From Sinorhizobium americanum (lineage in GTDB: Bacteria > Pseudomonadota > Alphaproteobacteria > Rhizobiales > Rhizobiaceae): a DNA stretch of 64,000 bases. The notes under the pieces were generated by a model. It did no database searches and was not told the origin of the DNA. It worked only from the letters and a program-made list of their open reading frames with translations. Shown one piece after another: positions 61,026-64,000 of the stretch (its first letter is position 1; every line of letters begins with the position of its first letter). Where the stretch lies: positions 186,001 to 250,000 of the forward strand of contig NZ_LNQC01000053.1 of the NCBI RefSeq assembly GCF_001651855.1, read 5' to 3'. The position numbers were made by a program, and so were the translations under genes.

Positions 61026-61667
61026 ATGGTTGCATCCGTGCCGCAGGAGGCGGTCGGGCGTGTTCTGATCGCGGAACGCAATCCGCTCGTCATTGCTGCC
61101 CTCCGTGGATTGTTTTCCGAGAATGCCCGCTTTTTTATCGCCGACACCGCGAGCACATCGGCTGAGCTTTATGAGAAGCTTGCCATCGCCGAAGTGGATT
61201 GCGTGCTGCTTTCCTGGCAGCTCGACGATGCCGAGGCACCCGACGTGCTCGCCGATCTCGGCCGGCTCGGACTCGATCCGAGGATCGTTCTATTCGCCGA
61301 TACCCGTGATCCCGCCGTCGTCAACGAGACGATCAGGCTGGGTGTGAACGGGCTTTGTTATCAGTTCGAGGATCCTGAAATCCTGTTCGCGACGCTCACC
61401 GCGGTGATGAAGGGCCGGATCTGCATTCCCTATACGGTGCTCTCGAAAATCTCGAACACGCCCTTCCAGCAGCTCACCTCGCGCGAGAGCGAACTGCTCG
61501 GCATGCTCGCCAATGGCTGGACCAATATTCAGATCGCCGCCCGAACCGGCATTTCCGAAAATACCGTGAAATACCACCTGAAGAATCTTTACGACAAGCT
61601 CGAGGTGCGCAATCGCGCCATGGCCGTGGCACTCTACACCAAGGAGCGCCGGCGCAATCCGGATTGA
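61026..61667 (+). CDS. LuxR/NarL-type regulator with degenerate receiver domain
   Basis: 213 residues from MVASVPQEAVGRVLIAERNP, after GGGAGAG; the frame upstream to 60936 lies in the repeat. The N-terminal receiver-like domain lacks the phosphoacceptor: the usual Asp after strand 3 is Ser in CVLLSWQLDD, and the conserved Lys is Gln in GLCYQ. The C-terminal LuxR helix-turn-helix is intact (LTSRESELLGMLANGWTNIQIAARTGISENTVKYHLKNLYDKL in parts). It probably works without phosphorylation. The target is unknown. Confidence 0.86.
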   Translation: MVASVPQEAVGRVLIAERNPLVIAALRGLFSENARFFIADTASTSAELYEKLAIAEVDCVLLSWQLDDAEAPDVLADLGRLGLDPRIVLFADTRDPAVVNETIRLGVNGLCYQFEDPEILFATLTAVMKGRICIPYTVLSKISNTPFQQLTSRESELLGMLANGWTNIQIAARTGISENTVKYHLKNLYDKLEVRNRAMAVALYTKERRRNPD

Positions 61668-61683
61668 CTACCTGCGGGTAGTC
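61666..61683 (+). terminator. Short terminator-like hairpin after the LuxR gene
   Basis: GACTACC (61666-61672) and GGTAGTC (61677-61683) form a 7-base stem with a 4-base loop overlapping the stop codon, followed by TTCTCC. It may end the LuxR transcript before the aminotransferase operon. Confidence 0.4.
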
Positions 61684-61845
61684 TTCTCCTACCCATCTCC
61701 TCCAAGTGACCACCCGTCAGGGCCGCGCTCGCGCTGCCCGTCCGGCATTCTTTTCTGCCTGAGCGAGTGTTGTGCGGGCATGCCCCGAAAAGGCAGCTTT
61801 GGCGCCGAGAAAACGCCGTCCGCGGACGCAGCCATTGGAGGAACG

Positions 61846-63033
61846 ATGTCAGGCTACAATCATCTCTTCATTCCGGGCCCCACCAACATACCCGAACGGG
61901 TTCGCCAGGCGATGAACCTGCCGATGGAGGACATGCGGTCTCCACGCTATCCGGAGCTGACGCTGCCGCTCTTCGCCGATATCAAGGAGGTGTTCAAGAA
62001 CAAGACCGGGCGCGTTTTCATCTATCCGTCGTCCGGCACTGGCGCCTGGGAAGCGGCGATGACCAATGTGCTCTCCCCCGGCGACAGGGTGCTGATGAGC
62101 CGCTTCGGCCAGTTCTCGCATCTGTGGGTCGACATGGCCGAGCGCCTCGGTTTCGAGGTCGATTGCCTCGACAGGGAATGGGGCACCGGCGTGCCGGTCG
62201 AGCTCTATGCCGAACGGCTCGCCGCCGACAAGGCGCATGAGATCAAGGCCGTCTTCGTAACGCATAACGAAACCGCGACCGGGGTGACCTCGGATGTCGC
62301 CGCCGTGCGCGCCGCGCTCGACGCCTGCGGTCATCCGGCACTGCTCTTCGTCGATGGCGTCTCGTCGATCGGATCGATCGACTTCCGCCAGGACGAGTGG
62401 GGCGTCGACTGTGCCGTGTCCGGTTCGCAGAAGGGCTTCATGATGCCCGCCGGCCTCGGCTTCCTGTCGGTCAGCCAGAAGGCGCTTGAGGCCGCCAGGA
62501 CCGCCCGCCACATGCGCTGCTACTTCTCCTTCGAGGACATGATCAAGACCAACGACACCGGCTATTTCCCCTATACGCCGCCGACACAGCTGCTGCGCGG
62601 CCTCAGAGCTGCGCTGGACCTGATCTTCGAAGAAGGCCTGGAGACTATCTTCGCCCGCCACCATCACCTCGCCAATGGCGTGCGCGCCGCGGTCTCCGCC
62701 TGGGGGCTCAAGCTCTGCGCGACCGAACCGAAGTGGCACTCCGACACCGTCTCGGCGATCCGTCTGCCGGAAGGCATCGATGGGGTCGAGGTCATCCGCC
62801 ACGCCTACCAAACCTATAACACCTCGCTCGGCAGCGGGCTCAGCAAGGTGGCCGGCAAAGTTTTCCGCATCGGCCATCTCGGCTCGCTGAACGAGGTCAT
62901 GGTTCTGGGCGCACTTTCCGCCGCCGAACTGACGCTGCTCGATTGCGGCGTGAAGATCGAACCGGGCGCGGGCGTGGGTGCGGCGATCAGCCAATTCCGC
63001 TCCGCCGCCGTGTCGTCCGCCAAGGCAGCCTGA
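61846..63033 (+). CDS. sgaA: Serine-glyoxylate aminotransferase
   Basis: 395 residues from MSGYNHLFIPGPTNIPERVRQ, after GGAGGAACG; an ATG at 61780 lies in the leader. It is a class V PLP enzyme (FIYPSSGTGAWEAAMTNVL; the PLP lysine in DCAVSGSQKGFMMPAGLGFL; VTHNETATGV). This group transfers the amino group of serine, or of aspartate in the related BhcA enzymes, to glyoxylate to give glycine. Its partner here is malyl-CoA lyase, 13 bases on, which is the serine-cycle pairing. Confidence 0.88.
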   Translation: MSGYNHLFIPGPTNIPERVRQAMNLPMEDMRSPRYPELTLPLFADIKEVFKNKTGRVFIYPSSGTGAWEAAMTNVLSPGDRVLMSRFGQFSHLWVDMAERLGFEVDCLDREWGTGVPVELYAERLAADKAHEIKAVFVTHNETATGVTSDVAAVRAALDACGHPALLFVDGVSSIGSIDFRQDEWGVDCAVSGSQKGFMMPAGLGFLSVSQKALEAARTARHMRCYFSFEDMIKTNDTGYFPYTPPTQLLRGLRAALDLIFEEGLETIFARHHHLANGVRAAVSAWGLKLCATEPKWHSDTVSAIRLPEGIDGVEVIRHAYQTYNTSLGSGLSKVAGKVFRIGHLGSLNEVMVLGALSAAELTLLDCGVKIEPGAGVGAAISQFRSAAVSSAKAA

Positions 63034-63046
63034 AAGGACAGGAATC

Positions 63047-63988
63047 ATGAGCCACACGATAAACCATCTCCGTCGGCTGCGGCTGCAGCGCAGCGAACTC
63101 GCCGTACCGGGCTCGAACCCCGAAATGATCGGGAAGGCCGCAAATTCCGACGCCGACTACATCTTCCTCGACATCGAGGATGCCGTCGCCCCGCCGGACA
63201 AGGAGCGGGCCCGCGCCAATATCGTCGCAGCGCTGAACGAGATCGACTGGCGCGGCCGTGGCAAGACCATCTCGGTGCGCATCAACGGGCTGGACACGCA
63301 CTACATGTACCGCGACGTCGTCGACCTCATGGAGCAGGCCGGCGACAGGATCGACACGCTGCTGGTGCCGAAGGTCGGCGTGCCCGCCGACCTCTACATG
63401 GTCGAGGCGATGGTCAACCAGATCGAGATCGCCAAGGGCTACAAGACCCGTGTCGGTCTCGAGGCCCTGATCGAGACGGCTCTCGGCATGGCCAATGTCG
63501 AGGCCATCGCCTCCTTTGGCGGCCGGCTGGAAGCCCTACATTTCGGCGTTGCCGACTATGCCGCCAGCCTCAAGGCCCGCACGGTCAATATCGGCGGTCT
63601 CAATCCCGACTATCCGGGAGACCAGTGGCACTTCGGCCTGTCGCGGATGACCGTTGCTTGCCGCGCCTATGGCCTGCGCGCCATCGACGGTCCCTTCGGC
63701 GATTTCTCCGATCCGGAAGGCTACAAGGCCGCGGCCCGCCGTGCCGCTGCGCTTGGCATCGAGGGCAAGTGGGCCATCCATCCAAGCCAGATCGCGCTTG
63801 CCAACGAGATCTTTTCCCCGCCCGAGAAGGAGGTCGAGCGCGCCCGCCGCATTATCGATGCGCTGAAGGTCGCCGAGAGCGAGGGCAAAGGTGCAGCCTC
63901 GCTCGACGGAAAGATGATCGATGCCGCTTCCGAGCGCATGGCGCGCAACGTGCTCGCCACCCATGAAGCCATCACGGCCCGCCGCTGA
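63047..63988 (+). CDS. mcl: L-malyl-CoA lyase (CitE-like family)
   Basis: 313 residues from MSHTINHLRRLRLQRSELAV. The HpcH/HpaI/CitE TIM-barrel signatures are present: the acidic metal-site stretch FLDIEDAVAPPDK, catalytic-site Arg in VRINGLDTHYMYRD, and the acid in GLEALIETALGM. The AIHPSQIALAN segment near residue 260 is typical. Malyl-CoA lyase cleaves malyl-CoA to acetyl-CoA and glyoxylate, so it supplies substrate to the aminotransferase upstream. Beta-methylmalyl-CoA activity is possible. Confidence 0.88.
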   Translation: MSHTINHLRRLRLQRSELAVPGSNPEMIGKAANSDADYIFLDIEDAVAPPDKERARANIVAALNEIDWRGRGKTISVRINGLDTHYMYRDVVDLMEQAGDRIDTLLVPKVGVPADLYMVEAMVNQIEIAKGYKTRVGLEALIETALGMANVEAIASFGGRLEALHFGVADYAASLKARTVNIGGLNPDYPGDQWHFGLSRMTVACRAYGLRAIDGPFGDFSDPEGYKAAARRAAALGIEGKWAIHPSQIALANEIFSPPEKEVERARRIIDALKVAESEGKGAASLDGKMIDAASERMARNVLATHEAITARR

Positions 63989-64000
63989 GAGGAGGAAGCC
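63989..64000 (+). promoter_or_regulatory. Strong ribosome binding site at the window edge
   Basis: GAGGAGGAAG directly follows the malyl-CoA lyase stop codon and is not used by any gene inside the window. It indicates that the operon continues. In serine-cycle clusters the next genes are often malate-CoA ligase subunits, but that is only an expectation. Confidence 0.5.

Noticed and set aside
61846-63988. Beta-hydroxyaspartate cycle assignment (BhcA) for the aminotransferase, with the IclR gene as BhcR
   Set aside because: No BhcB, BhcC or BhcD-type gene is nearby, the IclR gene is 56 kb away, and the partner gene is malyl-CoA lyase, which fits the serine cycle better.

Overview
The window looks like a replicon segment from a fast-growing rhizobium of the Sinorhizobium/Ensifer type (Rhizobiaceae). 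The reasons are the GC-rich third codon positions, strong GGAGG-type ribosome binding sites, RIME-like composite hairpin repeats between genes, a rhizopine (moc)-type gene set and dense sugar-acid catabolic operons each with its own regulator. No rRNA, tRNA, CRISPR array, transposase or phage gene was seen. The species is an inference from gene content; no database was searched.

Region 1 (1-12.3 kb) holds a truncated LigD-type DNA ligase and then a glyoxylate/ureide block: ureidoglycine aminohydrolase (allE) behind a DctA-like symporter, LysR and IclR regulators, the glyoxylate carboligase operon gcl-hyi-glxR-ttuD, and ureidoglycolate lyase (allA). Ureidoglycine to ureidoglycolate to glyoxylate to tartronate semialdehyde to glycerate to phosphoglycerate can be traced through these genes. 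A DUF930 protein follows.

Region 2 (12.4-27.2 kb) is a four-carbon sugar-acid (tetronate) island. A leftward operon (MFS transporter, ltnD, otnI, otnK) is divergent from a LacI regulator and otnC, and three copies of one palindromic operator lie between them. After an unrelated DUF817 membrane protein comes a GntR regulator with denD (D-erythronate dehydrogenase-like), a short-chain dehydrogenase and a complete sugar-type ABC importer. LtnD and DenD are two entry points into the same OtnI/OtnK/OtnC trunk.

Region 3 (27.2-36.3 kb) has small unrelated genes (DUF6064, a Tat-exported aldo/keto reductase, a VOC protein, a small membrane protein), then a LacI-controlled moc-like operon: di-iron hydroxylase, MocE-type Rieske ferredoxin, sugar-type binding protein, ferredoxin reductase and a frameshifted sugar isomerase/epimerase. 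An alcohol-dehydrogenase C-terminal relic and two strong hairpins close this segment, which could be an inserted cassette.

Region 4 (36.3-57.2 kb) is oxidative catabolism of what are probably amines or peptide-like N-compounds, substrate unknown: a DadA-like oxidase with an Lrp regulator, a complete dipeptide-type ABC importer led by a HAD hydrolase, a tandem acetyltransferase, a second HAD overlapping a PuuB-like amine oxidase, two aldehyde dehydrogenases flanking a tartrate/D-malate dehydrogenase, and an argE-ghrA-cupin operon. A CAP-domain protein that may use type I secretion sits among them.

Region 5 (57.2-64 kb) has an O6-alkylguanine repair protein, a class III adenylate cyclase, a GYD protein, a membrane diguanylate cyclase and a LuxR-type regulator with a degenerate receiver. 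It ends with a serine-glyoxylate aminotransferase plus malyl-CoA lyase operon that continues past the window edge.
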